A stretch of 64,000 nucleotides of DNA from Schizochytrium sp. TIO01 (GCA_004764695.1 SMSO01000031.1:7249261-7313260); one strand, 5' to 3'. Counted from the stretch's first letter, positions 35,699 through 47,359 are shown. Program-made: numbers and translations. The notes: a model not told the origin generated them from the letters alone.

Positions 35699-36361
35699 TC
35701 AACTTTTGCTGGAATTCTTGATAATAGCATCTTGATATATGGAAAGCACTTTAGTACGGGCGTGCTCGGCATCCTCATGGGTTCTGAAATCCACAACGAA
35801 AGCAAGGCCTTCTCCATCGTAGTGTACATTGAAAGCTGTACAACGAGTACATAAGGCTTCCACATCTGCTCGCTGGGAGCCCAGCACGTTAGTAAATGTA
35901 AGGCTCGTAATGTGCTCATTGCTTGCTGGTGATAGAGCTAGATGGGTTTGCACTTCCTTGGTCTGCGATTGAACTGATATACTTCTTGATACCGCGGCCT
36001 GGGTGGATTTCATCCAAGCAGGCAATACAAGAGCGCGGCCTCGGCCTCGGCCAGCTGGAGGCCCTTGACTGGCGTTTGAAGATGATGATAGGAGCCCGAC
36101 AGTTTTTATATTTTCTGGATGTGCCAAACTTGCGAGAGCTTGTTCACGGCTTTTACGCTCAAACTGTTCCCTTCGGTGTTGAAATGTTCTTAGATCAGCC
36201 TCAACGCGTCGAAGTTTCTCGAGTTCGACAATGCGTTGTGATCGTGCAGCATATAATGCTTCATAATCATTCGGCTGACCTGGATCATAGTCTTCATCAC
36301 CAAGCCTATCCAAGGCCCAATTTTCCGCTTCAACGTGCACAGCATCTGAGGAGGCATGCAT
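35699..36361 (-). CDS. SPF45/RBM17-motif protein, probable spliceosome-associated factor
   Basis: About 220 residues from the only usable ATG (36361); a strong donor-like GTAAGA upstream (near 36435) leaves room for an earlier exon. Residues 24-34 are DYDPGQPNDYE, the motif seen in SPF45/DRT111-type splicing factors, followed as in that family by a long charged helix (RIVELEKLRRVEADLRTFQH). Then come a GRGRGR stretch with LPAWMK and a C-terminal region of about 75 residues (ITSLTFTNVL, then AFVVDFRTHEDAEHARTKVL) that looks like a divergent RNA-recognition fold. The G-patch normally between these parts is absent. Role in RNA splicing is inferred from the motif order. Convergent with the propeller-like gene. 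Confidence 0.6.
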   Translation of the reverse strand: MHASSDAVHVEAENWALDRLGDEDYDPGQPNDYEALYAARSQRIVELEKLRRVEADLRTFQHRREQFERKSREQALASLAHPENIKTVGLLSSSSNASQGPPAGRGRGRALVLPAWMKSTQAAVSRSISVQSQTKEVQTHLALSPASNEHITSLTFTNVLGSQRADVEALCTRCTAFNVHYDGEGLAFVVDFRTHEDAEHARTKVLSIYQDAIIKNSSKS

Positions 36362-39299
36362 ATTATCTCCAAAAATGCTCACTAGCTTCTTCGGCTGCTC
36401 AAAACACTGCCACGAGATCTTTGACGTTTTCTTACGGATAGCCAAAGCACCCGAGCAACAACTGGTTGGTAAAGCCTTGATGACTAACCGATGCAACGAA
36501 TGGACAACAGGTGTAGGCAGGTTGGTGGACCCTCCTGATAGATAAGAATAAAATCACACCAAATATAGTGAGCCCAATCCAAAGGCTGTTGTGGTTCAAT
36601 CTTGTGATGCTGTTGACTTGTGATCGTTCACTCTGTCTTCATTGTTTTGATTTCCTTTTGGTGCGCAATAATTAATATTATTCTTTAAATGTTAAATGTT
36701 AAATTGACTAAAAATAGACCCACACTTGAAATATGATCGCAGGTTGGTGAGTGCTCAGCACGTTGAGGGTCAATATCTCTGGTTTATGCATGAGTAAAGT
36801 CTCATAAATAATCTAGATGTGCATACACACAACATAGATACTTCTCACGCGCTATACTCTAAGCGGGTGCACTTTGCTAAATCATATTATTGAGAAAAAC
36901 CTTCGGGCAATGTAGATTTCAAATACACGGTGCGGTCATGCCAAATTAGTAGCGAGGGAGGTTCTTAGCTCTTTTTAAGATGATGATGATGCAAAGGTTT
37001 TGGAATGAGAAAGAAATCATTGCCGAGGGTTAAATGAATAATAATATGCAGGGTTTTCACAGCACGAGAATAGCAATCCTGTTTAATCAAATCAAGATTG
37101 GCCTGGTTAATCATTCTGCCGAAGAGGTCTTGAAAGTTGTACAAATGATTCAATTCGAACTTCATGTTGCAGTTCTCTATGCAATTATGGATGCAACCTT
37201 ATGGTCTTGGTTGGATTATTGGTTTTATACGAGATTTAAAAAAAAAGAAAAAAAAAAAAGGACAGCAATTACTTTGATTCAAAAGCTTTTGTAAGTTATA
37301 AGCCACAATCTTGAATACACAAGCTTAAGGTTGCCTTGACTTATCTGCCATTTGATACCATAATCTATGATAGACGACCGAGTAGTATCGATTGATATCA
37401 CCAATCTGTTACAACAGACTTGATGATCTGGCTTCTACTTGGGTAATATTAAAGTAGAATTAAAGTAAAATAGCAATTACGATAACTAGGTAGTACCCAT
37501 GCACGATTTCTAGCCAAATGGCACCAACAGCACCAATTTTGACACCCGGACTGCCAGCTCGGCGATATGTAGTACGTAAAACCGCGCCTATTGCGAACTT
37601 TAAGACTAAATTTGTTCTTAGCCGCAACTCTGGAAAGTATTGGTTTTCTGTCTCGTAAATGCAAAGAAATTGGATAGACATGCGCTCATCCCTTCCTTCC
37701 TTACAACAAGATCATAAAACTTCTTTATGTTCACGTTGCAAGTCAGACTGGGTCCCAAGCAACCGCAGAAAGATTCAGAGGGCGATTGCAGACTCACAAA
37801 TTTGCACATCACCTCTTATCTGTATTTAAAAAAATATATATATATGAGAAATCCTAACTCAAATGATGATTACACGTCAAAATTAGGCAAGGAATCACCT
37901 TCATCAACTTAGGTCTCACGAGTTCATCGGCTTTTATTATGTGATGAGTTTGTACCAATCGGTTGGACAGTTTAAACATACGTATTCTATTAGATTCTCA
38001 AACATCGTAATGATATCATCGTGCCAGGGCTAATCTTTTATTTACCTTTTTGAGGAAAACGAAGCAGTTTCTAAAAACCTATATTAGCAGAAATGCTTTA
38101 CTCGTTTCGAAATCAAGCAAACAAAAAGCGCTTAAGCAACGTGGCCACCAAGTGAGATACCTTGTTTGGCGGCAGTCGCACTGCATGGGGCACTCCTTTA
38201 TCAAATTGTGTTGTACGATGAAGAACAAACAGCTTCTTTCTATATATATTTTATTTTCATAGGTAGTAGTATACATTCCTATATTCATTAAAAAATAAAT
38301 AATATATTACTATTTAAAATATAATAACGTAACTTCAAAAACATTATATAACGTCAATAATAATAAGATTGGTAGGTTCCACCTAAGCTTAATCCCAGCA
38401 GTAGCCTCAAAATTAAAAGAGATCATTTGCGACTTTTACTTGCTATTTCTAACCCAACGCCCATCGTCCCAAATGGCCACTCCTCCACGGAGCTCTTTGC
38501 TTTCTTCTGCCGCTGTTGGGTACCTATGCCACAACTCGTGCTCAGAGCCACCCCTCGTTATGCTCTGCAACAGTCTTTCAATCGTCTATATCGAGAAAAG
38601 CTTGAATCAAAATTTTCCGATGGAGAACGAATCGCTATTATCCACTCCTACCTTTACCACTAACCATGTTACTTGTAGTGGTGGCCTAGCCCTAATTGAA
38701 GCCTATTGCTGGTACTAGGAACTAGGAGTTGATGACGATAGTATATGACTAAGGGGACGTTATGTACTATATTGTATTATATTCGTGATAAATCTTTCTA
38801 TGAATAAAACATGTATGTTAGTCCTAACAAGAGAAGGGTTTAACAGTTGTCTTTTATTTGCAATAAAATACCCTCTTATATTTAATGCAGAGCCGATCTC
38901 AATCAAGGCAACGAGGATCGAGCCCACCTCACTACCAGTTGAGCAAACTCGAATTACTAGCTGCGAGTCGAGCATCCCCCCGCCCTTGCGTCTGAGGGCC
39001 TCCACTGTGCAGGAAGCTGAGGGGAAAGCAGAGTTCTGTGTCTACGAGCTCGAGACGCCTTCTCCTCGTTCTTCAGCGCCTTCGTTCTTTCGGTTGAGTC
39101 GTACAGATCTCCTTTTCTCAACCAACGTGTGGATCAACTGTTGCTTCCGTTGAGCTGCACTTGCGGCCTCAGATTTTTGGGTAGAGTAATTTCGCCTGAG
39201 ATCTTCAGCGAAAAGAACCGGCACTTGAGGGAGTACAGAATCTGTGGTGATTGGTTTGTTGAATCGATCGATCACTTTACTATCTAGATTTGAATAAAA
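36362..39299. other. Intergenic region
   Basis: AT-rich, with an A-rich run at 37239-37260 and short TA tracts. A few 60-120-codon frames have no motif. The last 300 bases are the presumed promoter and leader of the 39300 gene. No gene seen. Confidence 0.5.
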
Positions 39300-40769
39300 A
39301 TGACTGCCTATGCAGAAGTGGCCCAGAATGATGTTGAGGAAGGTGCACCTCTTAGCAACAATGCCGTGCGTCAAAAGAGAGCTGCTGCGAGGAACTGGAT
39401 CGTCATCGCAGTGATCACACTCTTTGCAGGCCTCGTGCTCATGAGCATCTCAAAGGATCGCCAGGCGCTCGACGCCGCAGATGCCACTGCCACGCAGGTC
39501 GAGGCTAGGGATATTATTCATCACTTCGGCAACAAGTTTGGTGACTTCCAGAAGGTTGTTCACCAGACCAAGACGTATGAGAAGAAGGTCAAGCGCGAGG
39601 AGGAGCGTGCCAAGCGTGATCGTGAACGCCAGCGTGAGAAAGAGGAGGCCATGATGGATGCATATGACTCAAACAACCCTAGCAAAGAGGGTAAGGTAGT
39701 CAAGAAGCCCAAGAAGCCTGCCCAAACTCCTCCCACGTCTGCCCCCACTAGCAAATTTACGGCACCCTCGGAATCTGTTTATGACTTTTTGTACAAGCAC
39801 ACTGATGGCTCTCTTATCCTTCATAGCACCTCAGAAGAGGAGGAGGAAAGCATTCCCCAGCAGGATCTCAATGTTATTACTCTTACTATCCAGGCAATGA
39901 CCCGTGATAACGAAGATTCCCTGGCTCTTGTCCAAGTTGCTATTTGGTTTGCCAAGATTGCCCAGGCCTGGCCTAATGATGTCGAAATGACTGCCAATGC
40001 GCAGCAAAGCGTCGAGCTGCTCCTCGAGATGGACCTCGACTCGCTTAGTGACACCACTTTCGTGCAGTCACTCGTTGACTTTAAGGTTACGGATTCCAAC
40101 CAAGATGGCGCTGTGGTCTTTAACATGGAGGGCTTTAAGCAGCTCAAGGAACAACATGACATTATTAAGGCTGGTTTGGTCAACTCTGATGGCACATCTG
40201 ACACCTCTTCTGATGAAACGCAGACTGTTGTGGCGCCACCCAAGGAAACTGAGGAGGAAGGCTGGAAGGAAGCTCAAATCGAAAAGGTGGTGTCTGGACT
40301 CCTTGAATCCGGCGAGATTACCGGTGGCTCTTCTGTGGAGCGTCTTCGTATCGCTGTGCAGGCCCACGAAACCCTTGAAGAGTGGCGTAAGCTTCTTACA
40401 TTTACTCTTGCTGTGTCTGAGGCCCGCCCGGTCTTTGAGGAGTACATTCGCGAATGGCGTGAAGGCAAGTCTATCAAGGGCAAATTTATGACCAGCAAGG
40501 CCCTCAAGCCTGAGAAGAAGGAAGAGATCCTTGAGAACGCCGCATCTTTGTTGAAACTTCTTGAGGAGTCCGTGGAGCAGTACCCGCGAGTGAACGATCT
40601 TCTTCGCGCTGTTTTTTATGAGTTCCTTATTAAGGGATCAGACCAAGATGATATCGACCTCGACAGTTTTGATGATGACGACTCCAGCTCAGATGACTCT
40701 TTTGTATCGCCTGACAGCACCTCAGTCTCGGATGGGGATGATTTTACTTCTGACTCAGAAAGTCCTTAA
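39300..40769 (+). CDS. Unnamed three-gene family, 489-residue membrane-anchored member
   Basis: Single exon; the ATG sits in an AAAAATGAC context. A single hydrophobic segment at residues 33-50 (WIVIAVITLFAGLVLMSI) after a basic stretch suggests a type II membrane protein. Residues about 90-120 are a highly charged helix (EKKVKREEERAKRDRERQRE), then a Pro/Lys linker, then the family core: HTDGSLILHSTSE, LNVITLTIQAM, ALVQVAIWFAKIAQAWPNDV, TANAQQSVELLLEMD, and a C-terminal YPRVNDLLRAVFYEFLI. The last 35 residues are Asp/Ser-rich. Paralogues lie at 17272-18390 and 4746-5613. Codon bias is strong, like the SYLF-WW gene, so this is probably the highly expressed member. No catalytic motif or known domain is recognised; function unknown. 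Confidence 0.88.
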   Translation: MTAYAEVAQNDVEEGAPLSNNAVRQKRAAARNWIVIAVITLFAGLVLMSISKDRQALDAADATATQVEARDIIHHFGNKFGDFQKVVHQTKTYEKKVKREEERAKRDRERQREKEEAMMDAYDSNNPSKEGKVVKKPKKPAQTPPTSAPTSKFTAPSESVYDFLYKHTDGSLILHSTSEEEEESIPQQDLNVITLTIQAMTRDNEDSLALVQVAIWFAKIAQAWPNDVEMTANAQQSVELLLEMDLDSLSDTTFVQSLVDFKVTDSNQDGAVVFNMEGFKQLKEQHDIIKAGLVNSDGTSDTSSDETQTVVAPPKETEEEGWKEAQIEKVVSGLLESGEITGGSSVERLRIAVQAHETLEEWRKLLTFTLAVSEARPVFEEYIREWREGKSIKGKFMTSKALKPEKKEEILENAASLLKLLEESVEQYPRVNDLLRAVFYEFLIKGSDQDDIDLDSFDDDDSSSDDSFVSPDSTSVSDGDDFTSDSESP

Positions 40770-42400
40770 TCACGTGTTAGCCATAAAATATGCATATCAT
40801 TCACCTGCGACAACGATTGGCTTTCTCCTGATCAAAGCAAGAAGATAGTTGTTGAGAATGTAGACATACGAAGTCATACCCACCCTCAATTCATCACCTG
40901 CCCTTTTTGGTAGGCATATGGTTTCTTTTTCTTTCTTCTTGCGGTGGTAAACATTATGTTTAATTAAACCAACAATATACCAGCAATATTTGAGCTTCTT
41001 AATAGACTTTTTTTTTGGAGGGGGGGGGGGGGGGATTTGGATTTTGGATTAGGGTACTTTTTTTTCTATCCTCGTGTCTCTAATGAATCGGCAGTTCGGG
41101 TCTGTACCTACGAAAACGATAAAACTTAAATAACTCGCAAATTCATATAAATGATACATTATAACTATTTAGGTCGTTGTTAGGAAGTGGAGGTAGGTAA
41201 GAAAATGGCATAGCCAAGGAATTACCATGCTCCTAACACTACAAGTAAATCATCAAAGTACTTTGTTAGGAAGTCTTTTGTACCAGCGAGGAGGTGCCAA
41301 TCGCATGTACGCAACAGACGACGACGTTGAGTGCACCTATGGTTGTGGTTTGTTCCAGCGGCCGTGAGCAACGTAGCACTGACCGTACCATTATCTGTGC
41401 CAGAGTAAGCAAAAAGAGAATTTAAAATGCCAGATTGGTGACCTTAAGCGCGCCTATCCAAATGCCTCCGCCGTCTACATAGATATCAGTAGTGGGTCAA
41501 TCTGAACAGGCTGGGCTTGCTCGCACTCCTGGACTACCAAGATTCACCGTAAGCTTGTCTTTTGGTTCTGTGAATACTACGGTGTTATCGTTTTGCCTAA
41601 ATTAAACGAATTAACAAGAATTATCAAGATCAAGACAGCTCGAATGATGTATCGTTCTTTGGCCAAAGTCAGCACTCATTCACAAAGCTGAGTGTTTCCC
41701 CTGTTCGTGGTGTAAACTGGTTATTTGCCGAGAGGATTGCAATTCAAAACCATACAATGAATGCACCAACGATAAGCTCAGAATATCCAACATTCTCAAA
41801 TCCCTAAAATGCCAAACGTAGGCGATCGTGATATTCATCCCACCAGAGGCATCATTTCGCGCTGCTAACCAAGGACACGAATTAAGAATTGTCTTATGAG
41901 TTCCGGGTTAGTTTGGGGCCTCAGTCCCACTTTGATTTTTGCAAATTTTAGAAGTTAATCCCTAAGTACTGAAGTAATGGGTCTCTGAGTCTCGCGTTAA
42001 AATAACGGAACAGCTTAGATTAACTGGTACGATTTTATACGTATATAGCTTGAACTACCTACTAAAACTTGCTCGAACATTGAGAAAATGGAAACCGCGT
42101 AATGGTGAGGCATTTGCATACTTTCTTGATGATAATAATTACAAAATGTGTAGTGGTGACGCTAGTTTCAATGCTAGTCAAAAGAACAAAATGTCATTTT
42201 CATCAATTGGTAAAGCAATAACAAGTCAAATGCCTGTTTAAATGTCTGGTCACATAATATAATGCCTTAGAAAGGAGGTGATACAAGTGAGAAAACAATA
42301 AAAGAATATCCAGGTTTAGTTCGTTGTACAGGCTTGATCTGAATTTGCTACATGTAAGAGTAAGGTGAAGTAAAGCTTCAAATAGGGGGGATCAGTTTAG
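40770..42400. other. Intergenic region containing decayed repeat copy 3
   Basis: Holds a G15 run at 41020-41034 and the inverted decayed repeat at 41300-41985. Convergent 3' flanks of the 39300 gene (plus) and the glycosyltransferase at 42401 (minus). No functional gene seen. Confidence 0.55.
41300..41985 (-). repeat. Decayed coding-derived repeat, copy 3 (inverted)
   Basis: On the minus strand it matches copies 1 and 2 from AAAGTGGGACTGAGG (start near 41935) to the GCTCACGGCCGCTGG segment and a final ATGCGATT-type end. It keeps the clearest C-terminal reading of the ancestral frame: QNDNTVVFTEPKDKLTVNLG, then after one stop TTDIYVDGGGIWIGALKVTN, and later GTDNGTVSATLLTAAGT. The N-terminal part is the most damaged. 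Confidence 0.75.
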
Positions 42401-44077
42401 CTATTTGGGATTCTTGAGAAAGTTACCGAAGTCACAAGTGTTTGCATTTGTTCTTAGCCATGTAGAAAAGTTTGCGTGCCCCTCTGGTGTTTCAGCTGCG
42501 AGATCCATCACACTAGTATCCTCTGGGAGGTAGGTTTTGAATCCTTTCGGGTACTTTTGATCGACTTTCCATGGGTTTGAGCGTTTTCCTTTGAGGGCAG
42601 CTGTGTCACAGTAAATATCATAACGCTCCATCGCCATGTCACGGTTGAGGCCACTGCCCTTGTCTCGATTAGTCACCTTGTCCTCTCCACTTGGGCGACA
42701 GTGAGCTGCAATGACGCCTTCGTTCCAATCACTGTACTTCAATTTACTGCAGAAGCGTGGAAGAGATGCATGAGAGAAAAGTAGCACCTTAACTTTGCCC
42801 TCGACTTGTGAAATAGCATTCTTGCTCTCCATTAATTCGATCCGAGACCTGCCCCAGACGTTTTGGGGATTACTACCCAGACTACGACGGAGAGCTTGGT
42901 TAACTGCGACTTGATCATCCGACCTCCTGTGAGTAATTTCGATCATTTCCTCGAGAAGGCCCTTGACATTTTCAGTGGATTTAAAGTAAGCAAATCCCAT
43001 ACAGAGAGTTGAACCCCACGAACCAGCCACAGTATAAGGAAATTTGCCACGGGAGCCAACGATCTCAGCCTGTCGAAAGTATGGTCGAGGGTCTTGCAAC
43101 ATAACTGCATCCAAATCAGAGAAGAGTACGTCAATATCTGCGTGCAAAAGTTGACTCAGGTAATTCACGCGCATTATCCATAGCTGATGGATTTTGGTAT
43201 TACTCAACTGATCTGGAGCAGGCGGGGAAGTCGGGTTAACTAGCTCACTGATGAGTTCTGCACGCGTTTTCTGAAGTTGGGTAATATTCTCATTATATAT
43301 ATCATCGTCTTCGTCTCGGAGAGGATTCATATTCTCGGCATCAATTCTAACACCAGTGGTTGAGTAAGCATGGAAACAAGGTACACCTCGTTGGAAGAGA
43401 TACTCTTGTAAGTGGTCATCGAGGCAAATAATAGCAACTGAGCGAATGTTTGCACGATCGGCAGTTAAGAGCCAATTTATAAGTGCATCTCTATAAGAAT
43501 AGGATGCAAATGTAACTGTTATGAAGCGGTCCTCGTGCCGTTTGACGATCTTTGCGAAATCCACAATGTTATTGGCCATGTTGGCTGCAACGAGCTGGCG
43601 AGTGTTAAAAGCAACACCGCAAGGAGGGTTCTTGATCTTTATTTTTCCAAGGTGAAGCTCTTTAGCAACCGCAGCGGGGTGTCTCATAAGCTTTTCGAGG
43701 ACGTCCTCCTGGTGCAATCTTGCCTTGGTGGCATTATGATCATCATGGGCATGTTCTTCCTTGATTGTGCGCGCCTTCTCAACAGGTACCTCAGCGACCT
43801 CGTCATATGAAGAATCTGCCTCCGTGGTGAAATTCGCACCAAAATAATCTGTTTTCTCATGCTCAAAGTCTGATTCAGGATCTCCGCTGACCATCATGCT
43901 GTTCTTTGAGATGTTCTCAAAAGAAGAGTCACCTTTGTTCATAGTAGCAAAAAGGATCCCCAACACACATATAACACCAAGAATCAATGACTTTGTGGAC
44001 AAACATGCAACAGGGCCAGAAGCAACAACAGATGCGTCGTCATTTTTCTTTGATATGGAAGTAGGAGATGCCGTCAT
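42401..44077 (-). CDS. GT77-like nucleotide-diphospho-sugar transferase, type II membrane protein
   Basis: 558 residues from the ATG at 44077 (AAAATGACG context). A signal anchor at about residues 29-46 (LILGVICVLGILFATM) is followed by an acidic stem, then a Nucleotid_trans-type catalytic domain: FITVTFASYSYRDALINWLL, HADIDVLFSDLDAVMLQDPRP with the DXD metal/nucleotide-sugar motif at about 321-323, a second conserved GSTLCMGFAYFKST segment, and a C-terminal AMERYDIYCDT...LKGKR. Enzymes of this group transfer pentoses or other sugars in the Golgi; the acceptor here is unknown. It is paralogous to the gene at 51773-53218 on the same strand 7.7 kb away, sharing DVLFSDLD, QDPRP, LPRFC and ALKG.R. 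Topology and Golgi location are inferred. The family call is confident, the sugar is not. Confidence 0.88.
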   Translation of the reverse strand: MTASPTSISKKNDDASVVASGPVACLSTKSLILGVICVLGILFATMNKGDSSFENISKNSMMVSGDPESDFEHEKTDYFGANFTTEADSSYDEVAEVPVEKARTIKEEHAHDDHNATKARLHQEDVLEKLMRHPAAVAKELHLGKIKIKNPPCGVAFNTRQLVAANMANNIVDFAKIVKRHEDRFITVTFASYSYRDALINWLLTADRANIRSVAIICLDDHLQEYLFQRGVPCFHAYSTTGVRIDAENMNPLRDEDDDIYNENITQLQKTRAELISELVNPTSPPAPDQLSNTKIHQLWIMRVNYLSQLLHADIDVLFSDLDAVMLQDPRPYFRQAEIVGSRGKFPYTVAGSWGSTLCMGFAYFKSTENVKGLLEEMIEITHRRSDDQVAVNQALRRSLGSNPQNVWGRSRIELMESKNAISQVEGKVKVLLFSHASLPRFCSKLKYSDWNEGVIAAHCRPSGEDKVTNRDKGSGLNRDMAMERYDIYCDTAALKGKRSNPWKVDQKYPKGFKTYLPEDTSVMDLAAETPEGHANFSTWLRTNANTCDFGNFLKNPK

Positions 44078-44726
44078 TTTTCTGAGATAGCTGCAGAGAG
44101 ATTTGTCAGCCTTCAAGCAAAAATGTCAGGTTTCTACTTCCTTGATAAACGACTAAGTTCGGTCTTCCTAGTGAAACTCCCTAGGAAAATTTCTGAGGAG
44201 CTGCAACAATGGATACTTCAGTTTTGTAGATGGAAAACAATGCTTTTTCGCAAGCAAAGGCTGATCAAGTCAACGCGAATTCTACAGATACTCGAACAGA
44301 TTTCTGACAATATTTTCGTACGTGATAGGTTTCCTTACGTCTTCTTCGAAGTGCCTGATCAGCGATACACTCCTAATAGAATATTTCCAGGCACAAGCGT
44401 TAGCTGCAAAATTTTAATGAAGGTGAGAGATTCCGTCACTATATGCCTCCTACACGAATTTCAAGCAGATGAATTTCAAGCAGATGGCTTTGGCAAAACA
44501 GGTTCTACTTCGAGCGTGACGATGAGGCGGTACAGGAGGCCACCGCAATCAGGTGGAAGAAGGCCTGCCACCTGCAGGGAAGCTTGAGTCAGAAAGTCTG
44601 TTGCACAGCCTCAAAGAACACAGAAGCTAACAAACGAAGCCAAAGGGAAAAGAAAGTAAGCCAGCGCACACCAGTCACACGTGACCCAGTGAATTGATGT
44701 CTTGATCAGTTCTTATGTTGTTCAAA

Positions 44727-44746
44727 GAAAGAACACGTGTTCTTTC
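44727..44746. promoter_or_regulatory. 20-bp perfect palindrome centred on CACGTG
   Basis: GAAAGAACACGTGTTCTTTC is its own reverse complement. The core is a CACGTG E/G-box, the kind of site bound by bHLH or bZIP dimers, inside the extended half-site GAACAC. It lies about 650 bases upstream of the glycosyltransferase ATG at 44077. A regulatory role is inference. Confidence 0.35.
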
Positions 44747-47359
44747 CTGTTGAAGACAAAGAACCCTCAAATAAAAAGAACACCAAAAAGAAGCGCGATG
44801 TGAGAGTTACAAGAAAGCCCTTGCGATCTCTTCAGGACCTCGGGACGGCAAGCAAACACTCGTGAGAGAGCTCCTTCTAGACAGTACCTAGGAAAACTCG
44901 GGAAGATATGACAGATAACTGGCCCTTGCTTGGTGAATCAAGTCCTGGTCAATTGCACTTCAAGTGCCAATGAAGGGGTGATCTCTTGTCTTGTTTATAC
45001 CTTTACCACGATGCGTCGCTGTTCGCTCTCGCCTAGTTGCTTTCTTTCGCTATTCAAGGTTATGACGCGTGGAAAACTCGAGCTGCAAAACAAAAGGCGG
45101 CCGTCAACTTGAGCTCTGGGCTCTGTGCGGAGTTGTCTGGTGGGTCTTGAGACTCCTTCTCGTCTGCAGACCTGTTCTGTCAGTCGCATGCACAAACAGA
45201 CGGAATCTGGCCAAGCAGTTGTGCAGGTCGCTTCTTTCAAGGCGCGACTTGAGCGACCGACCAACGCTGCTAGAAGCTATCGAAACAAGGCAAAGCCGCC
45301 TGCCTATTGCGTTTGTCAGCCGCGAACGAACCTGGCAAGCCCGGCGGAGATTGAGGTTTGGTTTTTGCTGCCCTAAGGCTTCTGCGAGTTGGTTGGCTTA
45401 CGCCTCCTTAAACCTGTAGTATGTAGTTCCCGGCACATTGCTCTTTTCTTCATTCCTCCGGAATTCTGAAAAATATTCTGTAGAAGAGGAAAGAAAAACA
45501 CTGAAAAAGACTGAAAAAGAAAATTTGTTAGTTTGTCTTATCTCGTTTCCATATTCGTCTTTTCATATTTTCCTTATCTATACTTTAATAACTGAAATAT
45601 TTGTTGTGGTTTACTGTTATTTAAAAAAAAAAAAATAAAAAAAATATATTTTAACCATTGTTAAGGGAAAAGAGAAAAGGGAAAACGTGAGTGGGAGACT
45701 GAGTAAGTGTGAGTGAATGTAAAATGCTAAGAAGGGCCCTGAATGAGGAATAAACATGAATTCCTAATCGGCGTAAGGAGAGAGATTACTTACTCACCCT
45801 TATCACTTCTATTTTATCATAGCTTGATTTGTCGTTTCTTTTTTCTTTTCTTTTTTTCACATACTACCTTCTACCTGAATCCTGACGCTTTTGAATAAAA
45901 ACCATGTTTGATTAATTAAAATAAATCAAGAATTAAAATAAATATATAAAAATCTGAAGAATGGAGAATTATATATGAACGTACTATCATGATTTAGTAC
46001 CTATGGAAACGAAAATACAGCGGCGATGTTGAATACGTGGGCCGAAGCTCTGGAGATGCGGTCAGTTGAAGCAAGCAGGGAGGCGACTTCAATGACAGCC
46101 TCAGCGTGTCTTCTTCTTCTTCTTCGGATGGATTCCGTTCTTTTCTTTTTATGTTTTACTCGTGACCAGTTCCCAAGTTGTTCAGACTTCACAGATATTG
46201 TTTATATACCTAAATATTACGTTTCTTTTGGAGAAATCAGTACAACCTAGTCTTCGTTGCTTTTCTTCGTTTATTTTTATAATAGGGAGAATCATAGCTA
46301 TAATAATACTAGCTTTTTCAAAGTTTTTAATTTTTAATTTCGACAAGGAAGATAAAACATCAAATCCTTCTTTGAAAGAAGCCACAACTAAATTCGCCCC
46401 ATAGATGCTGCATGAATATAAATTAAAACCGTTGTGCTTGCATGCTCTGTTGTTTATAGGTGCTAACTTATAAGTTTCGACTTCATTGAGCTTTGACTAA
46501 AGAGAAAGAATTTAGGAGCGGTATTCTCCTACATCTACTAATGGGACCGTTGAGACTTTGTCTTGTTAACCATGAAGAAGCTTCAGGGCCCGCAAATCGA
46601 TACATAGATACATACATGGATGGCAATAACATTCTTGTTTGGCTGTTTTGAATACGTAGCTTAGCCACTGTGCTTCATTTGGTAAGAACATGACGTCCAA
46701 TTTATGCCCGCACGCAAACTCAAGGCAGCACATATCTCGCGAAGACTTTGAATCCAGAGGTCTTCCTTTTTTCGTTACTTTTTTCGTTTCTTTTCTTTTC
46801 GATTTCATTTCATTTCATTCATTGATAAACACTCTAATAATTTCGCTAACATCTCCTTCCTATTTTTGCAAAAAGGAACATAGTCCTAGGACCAGAGCAC
46901 AGAAGCATTGTTTTTAATACCTTGCTGTTGTTTCTTTAATTTTTAACAAGGACAGGTAATCGTAGGTCAACCAGAATTCGAATGACCAAAACCAGAAGCT
47001 GGCAGTGCGATTGGCGTATCTTGACAAGGAACCGTCACAAATACATTCTCCCCATAGATGTTAAGCAGCCCATCGTAGTCCCAACAGCTTTGGAGGACCT
47101 TTTCCACGCAACTGAATGACATATTTGATGTTTCTCACGCCGTCCGTTATTTAAAATATATATATATATAAATAAAAAGGGGGGGCGAAGTAAAAATATA
47201 TTATATATTGGAAGGTATAGGCAAACGAAGAAGGAAGAAGAATGGCAAATGTTGCTTTGTTTTGAGCTATTAATAAGTTTTATTATGTTTTTTCCTCTTT
47301 CATTCTTTTCTTTCTCCTCTCCTCTAAGCCTTAACAAAGGTCTTGAATTAAAAAAAACA

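Noticed and set aside
44123-44587. 154-codon plus-strand frame next to the GT77-like gene
   Set aside because: Starts only 46 bases from the divergent ATG at 44077, contains a direct duplication, and shows no domain; more likely leader or promoter DNA.
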